Positions 1-5,940 of a DNA stretch of 5,940 nt are shown in pieces. Position 1 is the stretch's first letter; each line of letters begins with the position of its first letter. The position numbers were made by a program, and so were the translations under genes. The stretch lies in the NCBI GenBank assembly GCA_017456685.1, contig JAFTIV010000045.1, positions 1-5,940 of the forward strand. Reading direction: 5' to 3'. This DNA comes from Clostridia bacterium. GTDB lineage: Bacteria; Bacillota; Clostridia; Oscillospirales; CAG-272. The notes beneath the pieces are model-generated. The model saw nothing but the letters and a program-made list of their open reading frames with translations, did not search any database and had not been told where the DNA came from.

Positions 1-1922
1 GCTCGGCAACCTTTAGTGGCAATACCATTAACGGCACAACCGCAGACCTTACAATTGATGCAACAAAGGCAAATGTAACAACTCTTACAAGTGCATTTGA
101 GGGCAAGTCAACCCTTAAGCACTTCGTTATGGGCTCATACAAGTCCTACAACTTCGCCGCAAGCACCTTTAAAACCGCAGGAATTGAGGAATTCGTTGTT
201 CCTGACTATGCAACTCTTACCGCTGCATACGCAACCTGCTTCCAAGCAAATAGCCTTAAGTATGTTTACATCGGTCGTGGAATTACCCATATTGATAATA
301 TCTTTGACCAATGCTTCTATATGCAAAAAATAGTTCTTATGGATGTTACAAACATCACAGGACAATATTTTGCGTGCCTTGCAAACAAGGGTGAGGATGT
401 ACTAAGAATTTACCACCACGCAAGCACACTTAGTGTTGGTAGCAACTTCCTATATCAAGACTATGGTGTAATTCTTTACACTAATGCAACTGGTTGGACT
501 AGTAACCCAGTAAGCTGTGGTAGCTCAACTGTAACAAAGACAGTTAACGGTGTTGAGGTTACATACCCTGCTTACACTATCGTTAAGGGAATTCCTCACG
601 AATATAAGGAAGGCGGAACCTCAGCAACCTGTACCTCAATGGGCTCAACAGGCTACACAACCGATTGTCCTTGTGGAACAGTAGCAGACGCAACCTACAC
701 AACCTATAAGGGCGTTAATGCGGGCACTGCAGTAAACGGCACAACTGCTATCGAAAGCTCAATCGTAGTGGGAACAACAACTCCTGCTCTCGGACACGAA
801 TTTGATGAAGCAGATGGTGCTACAATCGTATCTCAAACGAGCGCAACCTGCATCAAGGACGCAACAATAACCTATAAGTGTGCTCGCTGTGATGAGACCT
901 CAACAGTAGTTCAAGAGGGCACAGCAACAGGACACACCCCAGAGGCTGAATGGACAGTAACTGTTGAGGCAACCTGTGCAGCAGACGGCTTTAAGCAAAA
1001 GACTTGTACAGTATGTAAGACAATCGCAGAGGGCGAGATAATCCCCGCAATCGGACACGAGGCAAGCGGTGAGTGGGTAACCACGGTTGACGCAACCTGT
1101 ACAGTTGGTGCTACAAGAGTTCAATATTGTAAGAACGATTGTGGAATGGTAGCTCTTAGCGAAACAACCGAGCCAAACGGACACACACCAACCAACATAT
1201 GGACAACAACAATCAATCCAACCTGTGTAAAGGCAGGCGAGAAGGAGCATCGTTGTAGCGTGTGCCGTGCAATCATTGAAACAGTAGCAATCGACGCACT
1301 CGGACACGAGTTTGATATTGCTGATGGCGCAAGCGTTATTTCAATCGCTTACGGTGATGGCTTTGATAAGGCAGGAGTGGTAAATACTAAGTGCGCTCGC
1401 TGTGACGAGGAGCAACAGGGCGCGGTAGAAGCAATCTTTGAGGCACTTGGCTACTCGGTAGGACCTGACGGCTGTTCGCTCAAGGCAGGCTTTATGGTAA
1501 ATGCCGAGGCTCTTAACGCATACAAGGCGCTTCACCCGAGCTTCACCTTCGGTATGGTTATGGTAAATGCAAATTCTGTAGCAGCTAATGCAAGCTTCTT
1601 TGTAGACGGTGATCTTAACGGTACAGCAAAGGGCTTAAAGGTAGATGTTGAAAGCCTTAAGTATGTAAGCTGGAATGCAGACATTGCCGGCTTTGATGCA
1701 AGCGTTGCAGACTCACTTGAGCTCGTCGTTGGTATTTATACAAACGACGGAGAGGGCAATGTAAGCGTAATTCAGTATGTAGATGCTGAAAAGTATGCAA
1801 CCACAAAGACATATGCTGATATGTCACTCAATGCAATCACCTTTAACCAGGTAAGAGTAGGTCACGGAATGGAAGCACTCGTTCCACAATCCACCCTTGC
1901 TCTAACTGGTGACGAGGAGTAA
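1..1922 (+). CDS. BspA-like leucine-rich-repeat surface/secreted protein with GH-C-CxxC repeats, 5'-truncated
   Basis: The frame is open from the left edge (first full codon at base 3) to a TAA at 1920-1922, so the true start, and any signal peptide, lies outside; about 639 residues are visible. The ATG at 129 is internal, since homologous-looking repeat sequence precedes it. Bases 3 to about 490 encode BspA-like (LRR_5) repeats of 22-24 residues, for example the pieces beginning STLKHFVMG, GIEEFVVPD and SLKYVYIGR. Bases 594-791 hold a degenerate Cys unit and 792-1427 five clearer units (annotated separately). From 1428 a domain of about 164 residues, with hydrophobic strands such as FTFGMVMVN and SLELVVGIY, runs to the end; I recognise this type from clostridial surface proteins but cannot name it. 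There is no LPxTG motif, C-terminal membrane helix or SLH domain in the visible part. The protein is probably extracellular, with adhesion or binding as a guess from the family. Its function is unknown. Confidence 0.85.
   Translation, partial: SATFSGNTINGTTADLTIDATKANVTTLTSAFEGKSTLKHFVMGSYKSYNFAASTFKTAGIEEFVVPDYATLTAAYATCFQANSLKYVYIGRGITHIDNIFDQCFYMQKIVLMDVTNITGQYFACLANKGEDVLRIYHHASTLSVGSNFLYQDYGVILYTNATGWTSNPVSCGSSTVTKTVNGVEVTYPAYTIVKGIPHEYKEGGTSATCTSMGSTGYTTDCPCGTVADATYTTYKGVNAGTAVNGTTAIESSIVVGTTTPALGHEFDEADGATIVSQTSATCIKDATITYKCARCDETSTVVQEGTATGHTPEAEWTVTVEATCAADGFKQKTCTVCKTIAEGEIIPAIGHEASGEWVTTVDATCTVGATRVQYCKNDCGMVALSETTEPNGHTPTNIWTTTINPTCVKAGEKEHRCSVCRAIIETVAIDALGHEFDIADGASVISIAYGDGFDKAGVVNTKCARCDEEQQGAVEAIFEALGYSVGPDGCSLKAGFMVNAEALNAYKALHPSFTFGMVMVNANSVAANASFFVDGDLNGTAKGLKVDVESLKYVSWNADIAGFDASVADSLELVVGIYTNDGEGNVSVIQYVDAEKYATTKTYADMSLNAITFNQVRVGHGMEALVPQSTLALTGDEE
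792..1427 (+). repeat. Five tandem 41-46-residue GH-C-CxxC protein repeat units
   Basis: Units start at 792, 930, 1053, 1179 and 1302, each at a Gly-His pair, with lengths of 46, 41, 42, 41 and 42 codons. A typical unit reads GH, then a Trp or short acidic stretch, then a single Cys in a (E/D/S/P)-A/P-T-C context, then a CxxC pair (CTVC, CSVC, CARC) and a short linker. Unit 3 has a CxxxC spacing (CKNDC), and unit 5 lacks the single Cys. Units 1 and 5 share GHEFD-ADGA and KCARCDE, whereas units 2 and 4 share GHTP. A degenerate copy precedes them at 594-791. The repeats are diverged at the DNA level, so they are not a recent expansion. The His plus three Cys per unit could bind a metal or form disulfides; this is inference. 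Confidence 0.85.
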
Positions 1923-1930
1923 TCAAATAT

Positions 1931-1960
1931 AAGGCGCGAAATCCTTCGCGCCTTTTTATT
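1931..1960 (+). terminator. Rho-independent terminator after the surface-protein gene
   Basis: A perfect 10-bp stem, AAGGCGCGAA at 1931-1940 and TTCGCGCCTT at 1945-1954, closes on a four-base ATCC loop and is followed by a T-rich tail (TTTATT). It starts 8 bases after the stop codon and separates this gene from the nadK promoter. Confidence 0.93.
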
Positions 1961-1980
1961 ATAATAATTTAAAATAATAA

Positions 1981-2009
1981 TTGACAATAGATAAAATTAG
2001 TGCTAAAAT
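1981..2009 (+). promoter_or_regulatory. Sigma-A promoter of the nadK-nfnA-nfnB operon, extended -10
   Basis: A perfect -35 box TTGACA (1981-1986), a 17-base spacer and a -10 box TAAAAT (2004-2009) are preceded by TG at 2001-2002, giving an extended -10 (TGCTAAAAT). Transcription should start near 2015-2017, leaving a short leader of about 33 bases before nadK with no room for a riboswitch. The flanks are very AT-rich, and the promoter lies directly after a terminator. Confidence 0.85.
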
Positions 2010-2048
2010 TACATAAAGCATTATTTTCTAAACGAAAGGAAGGTAGCT

Positions 2049-2870
2049 ATGAAAACTGCAATAATAGTTCCAAATACCCAAAAGCCCAAAAGCGTTGAGT
2101 TTGCAAGCGTTGCAAAGGAGTTTTTGGAGGGCAAGGGCTACACAGCTCAAATGTACGAAGAGGGCTTTGAAGCCTCTAAGGACACATCATTTGCTGTTGT
2201 GCTTGGCGGAGATGGAACAATTTTGCGCGCCTCTAAGCGCTTTTATGGACTTGACATTCCACTATTTGGAATAAACTTTGGACACCTTGGCTATCTTTCG
2301 GCTCTTGGCGTAGATAGTCCTATGGAGGGGCTCGAAAGGCTTGTCCGCGGTGAATACGAGATAGAACAGCGCATTATGATAAGTGGCGAGGTTTTAAGAA
2401 ATGGCGAGGCTGTGCTCAGCTTTATAGGCTTAAATGAGGCAAGCATTCATCGCTCAACCCTTCTTCACGCACTAAGCCTCGATGTTATGATTAACACAAG
2501 GCACACAGAAACTATAGTTGGTGATGGTGTTATTGTCGCAACTCCAACAGGCTCAACCTCTTACAATCTTTCCGCAGGTGGACCTGTGCTTACCCCAACC
2601 TCTAAGAGTATGGTAATCACCCCCGTTTGCGCGAAATATTTCCCACAGTCCTCAATCGTAATTGACGGAGAGGATGAAACGGAGATTTCCGTAAGCTACG
2701 AAACCTTAAATGAAACGGGCGCGCCCTGTGTCATTATCGATGGCGATATGCGCTTCCCACTTGAAAATGGCGACCTTATAAGAATAAGACGCGCCGAGCA
2801 TAATGCACAAATCATTAAAATCACAGATAAAAGCTTCTATCAAATACTAAAGGAGAAGCTCTCTAAGTAA
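2049..2870 (+). CDS. nadK: NAD kinase (ATP/polyphosphate-NAD kinase)
   Basis: It phosphorylates NAD+ to NADP+ in the cytosol, the only route to the NADP pool in most bacteria. The 273-residue length is normal for the family. The signature GGDGTILRA is at residues 53-61, with the conserved catalytic Asp at 55. NFGHLGYL follows at 76-83, the NE pair of the substrate site at 129-130, and the second family signature GDGVIVATPTGSTSYNLSAG at about 158-177. The start ATG at 2049 has a purine-rich AAAGGAAGG site at 2035-2043, five bases upstream, and the encoded N-terminus (MKTAIIVPN) matches the expected first beta strand. It is the first gene of an operon and ends 7 bases before nfnA. Its place ahead of an NADP+-reducing enzyme suggests co-ordinated supply of NADP+ and NADPH; this is inference from context. 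Confidence 0.96.
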   Translation: MKTAIIVPNTQKPKSVEFASVAKEFLEGKGYTAQMYEEGFEASKDTSFAVVLGGDGTILRASKRFYGLDIPLFGINFGHLGYLSALGVDSPMEGLERLVRGEYEIEQRIMISGEVLRNGEAVLSFIGLNEASIHRSTLLHALSLDVMINTRHTETIVGDGVIVATPTGSTSYNLSAGGPVLTPTSKSMVITPVCAKYFPQSSIVIDGEDETEISVSYETLNETGAPCVIIDGDMRFPLENGDLIRIRRAEHNAQIIKITDKSFYQILKEKLSK

Positions 2871-2877
2871 GGAATTT

Positions 2878-3720
2878 ATGTACAAGATATTAGAAAGACA
2901 GGAGCTTAACCCAACGGTTACAAGGCTCAAAATTCACGCACCCCGTGTTGCAAAAAAGGCAGAGGCGGGACAATTTATAATTCTTCGTACCGACGCTGAC
3001 GGAGAGAGAATTCCTCTCACAATCGCCGACTACGACAGAGAAAACGAAACAATCGACATAATCTTTCAGGTCGTTGGCGCGACAACTGAGAGACTTAACC
3101 ATATGCGCATTGGCGAATGCCTTCACGATTTTGTAGGACCTCTTGGCAGAGCAACGCACACAGATGGCTTAAAAAAGGTTGCTGTTGTAGGCGGTGGAGT
3201 AGGCTGTGCAATAGCTTACCCCGTGGCTAAAAAGCTCCATCAGCTTGGTGCTGAGGTTCACGCAATAGTTGGCTTTAGGTCAAAGGACCTTGTGATTCTC
3301 GAGGACGATTTTAGAAATAGCTCCTCGAAATTCGTTTTAATGACCGACGATGGCTCAGCAGGCGAAAGGGGACTTGTCACCGATGCCCTTCGTTCACTTA
3401 TCGAGAGTGGTGAAAAATACGACGAGGTTATCACAATAGGACCTCTTCCAATGATGAAATTTGTAAGCCTTCTTACTAAGGAATACGGAATAAGAACAAT
3501 CGCTTCTATGAACCCTGTGATGATAGATGGCACAGGAATGTGTGGCGGATGACGTATTAGCGTTGGTGGTAAAATCGTTTTCGCTTGCGTTGACGGTCCC
3601 GAGTTTGATGCTCACCAAATCGACTTTGATGAGGCTATTGAGCGTTCAGGAATGTATCGCTCATTTGAGCGCCACGCACACGAATCAACCTGTAATCTCT
3701 TCAAAAAGGAGGTAAGGTAA
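2878..3720 (+). CDS. nfnA: NfnA, small FAD/[2Fe-2S] subunit of NADH-dependent ferredoxin:NADP+ oxidoreductase, with an in-frame UGA at a cluster-ligand codon
   Basis: It belongs to the PyrK/ferredoxin-NADP reductase-like family. In NfnAB the small subunit binds FAD and a [2Fe-2S] cluster and reacts with NAD(H). Seen here: the FAD-binding barrel (about residues 1-95) with RIPLTIAD at 44-51; the nucleotide-binding domain with VGGGVGCAIAYP at 104-115; TDDGSAGERGLVTD at 156-169; and GPLPMM at 188-193. The C-terminal cluster loop has Asp217, Cys222, codon 225 and Cys237. Codon 225 is TGA, where the family has Cys. Reading through it gives 280 residues, the usual family length, and the tail (VGGKIVFACVDGPEFD) is typical NfnA. 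Stopping at TGA leaves 224 residues and no complete cluster site. The start at 2878 has AAGGA overlapping the nadK stop. PyrK is less likely: nfnB is adjacent, no pyrD is present, and the first ligand is Asp. Family identity is firm; whether the UGA is decoded is not. Confidence 0.85.
3550..3552 (+). other. In-frame TGA inside nfnA: candidate selenocysteine codon or nonsense mutation
   Basis: The codon follows ATGCCGG-type coding for MCGG and precedes CGT (Arg), so the protein reads GTGMCGG-(UGA)-RISVGG. The family motif is GTGMCGGCR, hence the UGA replaces a cluster-ligand Cys and differs from TGT or TGC by one base. It is followed by C; UGAC is a leaky stop context and is also the context in E. 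coli fdhF. No other in-frame TGA occurs in the genes here, Trp is written TGG, and the other gene ends are all TAA, so wholesale UGA reassignment is not supported. Selenocysteine insertion, a disabling mutation and a sequencing error all remain possible. Confidence 0.6.
3559..3585 (+). promoter_or_regulatory. Weak SECIS-like hairpin just downstream of the nfnA UGA
   Basis: Bases 3559-3568 can pair with 3576-3585. The base is a solid AGCG/CGCT stem, then two U-U mismatches, then G-U, G-U, U-G and a closing G-C pair around a seven-base loop, GUAAAAU. The loop begins with GU, 16 bases after the UGA, which falls in the range of bacterial SECIS elements, where SelB reads a loop G-U. The upper stem depends on wobble pairs, and the sequence also encodes conserved residues, so chance pairing is quite possible. 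Confidence 0.25.
3706..3713 (+). promoter_or_regulatory. Strong ribosome binding site of nfnB inside the nfnA 3' end
   Basis: AAGGAGGT lies 8 bases before the ATG at 3722 and fixes that start over the in-frame ATG at 3731. It sits within the last codons of nfnA, downstream of the internal UGA. Ribosomes that read through to the TAA at 3718-3720 therefore finish right on the nfnB start, the usual arrangement for coupling. Termination at the UGA would leave 169 bases untranslated before nfnB. Confidence 0.85.
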
Positions 3721-3721
3721 A

Positions 3722-5137
3722 ATGGCTAATATGTCTTTAAAAAAGAACGAAATGCCAACCCAAGCCCCCGATGTAAGACGTCAAAACTTCAACGAGGTAG
3801 CGCTCGGCTATACCGCAGAGCAGGCAATTGACGAGGCAAAAAGATGCTTAAACTGCAAAAATATGCCCTGCGTTAGTGGTTGTCCCGTAAAAATTCATAT
3901 TCCCGAATTCATTCAAGAGGTTGCCAAGGGTAATTTTGAGGAAGCGTATCAAATTATCGCGCGCGCCTCAAGCCTTCCAGCCGTTTGTGGCAGAGTATGT
4001 CCACAGGAAAAGCAGTGCGAGAGCAAGTGCGTAAGAGGCATAAAGGGCGAGAGCGTAGGAATAGGCCGCCTTGAACGCTTTGTTGCCGATTATCATAACG
4101 CAAGCTCAACCGATAAGCCCGAGCCTGTGGCTAAAAACGGACACAAGGTCGCTGTTATTGGCTCTGGCCCAGCAGGACTCACCTGCGCCTCGGACCTTGC
4201 CAAAAAGGGATATGAGGTAACCGTTTTTGAGGCGCTTCACTTAGCTGGCGGAGTGCTTGTTTATGGAATACCAGAATTCCGCCTCCCAAAGGCAATAGTT
4301 CAAAAGGAAATCGACGGACTTGTAGCTCTTGGCGTGAAAATAGAAACAAATACCGTGGTAGGCCGTTCAATATCAATTGATGAGCTTATGAGCGAGGAGG
4401 GCTTTGAGGCTGTGTTTATCGGCACAGGTGCGGGCTTGCCTAAGTTTATGGGCATAAAGGGCGAGAATTTGCTTGGCGTATATTCAGCAAACGAATTCTT
4501 GACACGAATAAACCTTATGAAGGCTTATCGCGAGGATAGCACAACTCCAATTCAACGCGCTCGCCGTGTTGCGGTTGTAGGTGGCGGAAATGTTGCTATG
4601 GACTCTGCAAGATGCGCTCGTCGTCTTGGCGCTGAGGTTCATATAATCTACAGACGCGGTATGGAGGAGCTTCCTGCCCGTAAGGAGGAGATTGAGCACG
4701 CAATCGAGGAGGGCATAATATTTGATACCCTCACAAATCCAATCGAAATTCTCGGCTACCATAACCCCGATGATAAGCGTGACCCACAAAACGGAAGAGT
4801 TACAGGCATCAAGTGCATAAAAATGGAGCTTGGTGAGCCTGATGCAAGCGGTAGGCGCAAGCCCATCGAGGTTGAAAATAGCGAATTTGTTATCGACCTT
4901 GATTGCGTAATTATGGCGCTCGGCACCTCTCCAAACCCGCTTATAAAGGACACAACACCAAGCCTTGAGGTAGGACCTCGTGGCGGAATTGTTGCAAACG
5001 AGCAGGGCGTAACCTCAAAGGATGGCGTTTTTGCAGGCGGAGATGCTGTAACAGGCTCGGCAACCGTTATTTTGGCAATGGGCGCAGGCAAGGCATCAGC
5101 AAACGCAATTGATGAGTATATAAAAAATAAAAAATAA
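3722..5137 (+). CDS. nfnB: NfnB, large FAD/2x[4Fe-4S] subunit of NADH-dependent ferredoxin:NADP+ oxidoreductase (often annotated GltA / glutamate synthase small chain)
   Basis: In the NfnAB complex this cytosolic subunit carries the bifurcating FAD and two [4Fe-4S] clusters, and exchanges electrons with ferredoxin and NADP(H). Seen in its 471 residues: N-terminal cysteine clusters CLNCKNMPCVSGCP (Cys 42, 45, 50, 54) and CGRVCPQEKQCESKC (Cys 89, 93, 99, 103); the FAD dinucleotide fold VIGSGPAGL at 145-153; the second nucleotide fold VVGGGNVAMDSA at 285-296; and the C-terminal FAD motif GVFAGGDAVTGSATVI at 435-450. It starts one base after the nfnA stop. Such proteins are commonly labelled glutamate synthase beta or GltA. 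No GOGAT large subunit is adjacent, and the nfnA-nfnB order is diagnostic of Nfn. A sulfide dehydrogenase activity has been reported for related pairs and cannot be excluded from sequence. All eight cluster cysteines are intact, so the large subunit shows no decay. Confidence 0.93.
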   Translation: MANMSLKKNEMPTQAPDVRRQNFNEVALGYTAEQAIDEAKRCLNCKNMPCVSGCPVKIHIPEFIQEVAKGNFEEAYQIIARASSLPAVCGRVCPQEKQCESKCVRGIKGESVGIGRLERFVADYHNASSTDKPEPVAKNGHKVAVIGSGPAGLTCASDLAKKGYEVTVFEALHLAGGVLVYGIPEFRLPKAIVQKEIDGLVALGVKIETNTVVGRSISIDELMSEEGFEAVFIGTGAGLPKFMGIKGENLLGVYSANEFLTRINLMKAYREDSTTPIQRARRVAVVGGGNVAMDSARCARRLGAEVHIIYRRGMEELPARKEEIEHAIEEGIIFDTLTNPIEILGYHNPDDKRDPQNGRVTGIKCIKMELGEPDASGRRKPIEVENSEFVIDLDCVIMALGTSPNPLIKDTTPSLEVGPRGGIVANEQGVTSKDGVFAGGDAVTGSATVILAMGAGKASANAIDEYIKNKK

Positions 5138-5140
5138 GTA

Positions 5141-5166
5141 AAAGGCCACACATCGTGTGGCTTTTT
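5141..5166 (+). terminator. Rho-independent terminator of the nadK-nfnA-nfnB operon
   Basis: GGCCACAC (5144-5151) pairs with GTGTGGCT (5155-5162) around an ATC loop, including one G-T pair. The flanking AAA and TTT extend the stem to 5141-5165, and a T run follows. It begins 3 bases after the nfnB stop. Confidence 0.92.
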
Positions 5167-5169
5167 ATC

Positions 5170-5198
5170 TTGACTTTGTAGTATAAATATGTTAACAT
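5170..5198 (+). promoter_or_regulatory. Sigma-A promoter of the rhamnosidase-like gene, extended -10
   Basis: TTGACT (5170-5175), a 17-base spacer and TAACAT (5193-5198) are preceded by TG at 5190-5191. The -35 starts right at the end of the terminator T tract. The architecture (17-base spacer, extended -10) matches the nadK promoter. The expected start of transcription near 5205 leaves a leader under 30 bases. Confidence 0.7.
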
Positions 5199-5210
5199 TT
5201 AATTGTAACA
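5190..5210 (+). promoter_or_regulatory. Possible operator: short inverted repeat over the -10 and start site
   Basis: TGTTA (5190-5194) and TAACA (5206-5210) form an inverted repeat with an 11-base spacer, overlapping the -10 and the predicted start of transcription, where a repressor of a sugar-use gene would act. The arms are only five bases and the region is AT-rich, so chance is a real alternative. Confidence 0.25.
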
Positions 5211-5232
5211 CAAAATCCACAAGGAGATAAAA

Positions 5233-5940
5233 ATGAAGCAAGCAAAATGGATTTGGCATCCTGGAAGCCTTGAGCTTTATCACGGAATGCTTCTTCACAA
5301 TAGAAGAACATCAACACGCACCTATAAAAACGGTGATACAAGAAGCGTTTATTACTACCCAATGTGGAGAATTGATGCACCCGTACATAACGCAATTCTT
5401 GAAAAAACCGCAAAAATAGATAAGCCCGAAACAATTGAGTTTTTCTCAAATACAGACACCTGCGCCATTGTAATTGACCATATGGCGTACAATCGCGGAA
5501 GCAAAATAACCCTTGATGCAGGCGAGCACACGGTTGTGCTTCAAGGCTTCAAGACAAATGGCTTCCCCGCATTTTATTGCAAGGGCGATACCTTTGCAAC
5601 CGATAGAAGCTGGGTAGTTGCAAATGGCGACAAGAAGGGCAGACACGCAGGCTACAGCGACCTTTATACAAGCCCAGAGGATGATGTCGAGCAATTTAAA
5701 TTCTCCTATAAAAGAATGTATCCCGTCTCAAAAGAGAATATAAACGGAGGAGTTCTTTATGACTTTGGCAAGGAGGTCTTTGGCAAGGTTACCATAAGCG
5801 GTATTCCAACAGATAAGAAAGAGCTTTTTGCATCTCTTGGAGAAAGTCGTGAGGAGGCGCTTGATGTCGCATACGCAAACACAGGTCTAAACATTAAGCA
5901 AAAGGGCGGAAAATTCACCTCGGGCTCCGTTGCCCTAAGA
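5233..5940 (+). CDS. Alpha-L-rhamnosidase-like glycoside hydrolase (GH78 type), N-terminal part, 3'-truncated
   Basis: The frame is open from ATG 5233 to the right edge, giving 236 residues without a stop. AAGGAG at 5221-5226, six bases before the ATG, supports the start. The sequence resembles the N-terminal beta-sandwich region of clostridial GH78 alpha-L-rhamnosidases: WIWHPG at 6-11, a conserved LHNRRT at 21-26, GEHTVVLQGFKTNGFPAFYC at 97-116, GDTFATDRSW at 118-127, LYTSPEDDVEQF at 144-155, and NGGVLYDFGKEVFGKV at 171-186 followed by SLGESREEALD at 201-211. These enzymes remove terminal alpha-L-rhamnose from plant glycosides and polysaccharides. The catalytic (alpha/alpha)6 barrel with its acidic residues would lie beyond the window, so activity cannot be judged. 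There is no signal peptide, which suggests action on imported substrates. It has its own promoter and is not part of the Nfn operon. Confidence 0.8.
   Translation, partial: MKQAKWIWHPGSLELYHGMLLHNRRTSTRTYKNGDTRSVYYYPMWRIDAPVHNAILEKTAKIDKPETIEFFSNTDTCAIVIDHMAYNRGSKITLDAGEHTVVLQGFKTNGFPAFYCKGDTFATDRSWVVANGDKKGRHAGYSDLYTSPEDDVEQFKFSYKRMYPVSKENINGGVLYDFGKEVFGKVTISGIPTDKKELFASLGESREEALDVAYANTGLNIKQKGGKFTSGSVALR

Noticed and set aside
900..1307. Minus-strand Cys-rich ORF of 135 codons
   Set aside because: It is the antisense shadow of the GH-C-CxxC repeats: ACA/GCA-rich codons read backwards yield Cys codons. It has no ribosome site or recognisable domain.
3550..3552. TGA as the natural end of a 224-residue NfnA
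   Set aside because: It would cut the protein inside its cluster-binding loop, remove two of the four ligands and about 56 residues normally present, and leave 169 untranslated bases before nfnB.
3550..3552. Global UGA reassignment (Gly or Trp codes)
   Set aside because: Only one in-frame TGA occurs in all the genes here, Trp is encoded by TGG, and the position demands Cys-like chemistry.
3585..3604. Hairpin with a GGTC segment as an alternative SECIS
   Set aside because: Its loop is more than 40 bases from the UGA, too far for a bacterial SECIS, and the stem is short and interrupted.
3527..3715. Overlapping + strand ORF of 62 codons in another frame
   Set aside because: It lies across the nfnA cluster loop and tail, resembles nothing known, and the nfnA frame carries the family motifs through the same bases. 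It is not evidence for a frameshift.
2878..3720. PyrK (dihydroorotate dehydrogenase electron-transfer subunit)
   Set aside because: Same superfamily, but the DGTGMCGG loop with Asp as first ligand and the adjoining nfnB point to NfnA; no pyrD is nearby.
5182..5187. TATAAA as the -10 box of the rhamnosidase gene
   Set aside because: Only six bases separate it from TTGACT. TAACAT at 5193 has the correct 17-base spacing and a TG extension.
4756..5298. Minus-strand ORF of 180 codons across the nfnB end, terminator and rhamnosidase start
   Set aside because: It runs antisense through two well-supported genes and a terminator and has no recognisable protein features.

Overview
The window looks like part of the chromosome of an anaerobic, probably gut-dwelling member of the Clostridia (Bacillota). 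The reasons are an nfnA-nfnB pair of the clostridial type, a secreted BspA-like leucine-rich-repeat protein with GH-C-CxxC repeats, a GH78-type rhamnosidase, short AT-rich spacers with sigma-A promoters and strong AAGGAG-type ribosome binding sites. Nothing here fixes the genus. All genes lie on the + strand.

Layout: (1) 1-1922, the 3' part of a surface or secreted protein gene: BspA-like repeats, then five GH...C...CxxC units, then an unnamed C-terminal domain, closed by a strong terminator. (2) A sigma-A promoter with an extended -10 drives a compact operon, nadK (2049-2870), nfnA (2878-3720) and nfnB (3722-5137), closed by a second terminator. (3) A second promoter of the same architecture drives a 3'-truncated alpha-L-rhamnosidase-like gene (5233 to the window end).

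The operon is a coherent NADPH module. NadK makes NADP+ from NAD+, and NfnAB reduces NADP+ with electrons from both NADH and reduced ferredoxin by flavin-based electron bifurcation or confurcation. The flanking genes have no obvious metabolic link to it.

The most striking observation is in nfnA. A simple ORF call stops at a TGA (3550-3552), but the same frame continues for 55 more codons of well-matched NfnA sequence to a TAA one base before nfnB. The TGA sits where the family has the third cysteine of the GTGMCGGC motif, a [2Fe-2S] cluster ligand. This is either a selenocysteine codon at an iron-sulfur ligand position, which would be an undescribed selenoprotein form of NfnA as far as I know, or a one-base nonsense mutation or sequence error. 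A weak SECIS-like hairpin follows at the right distance. No selenocysteine machinery is visible in this window, so the question stays open.
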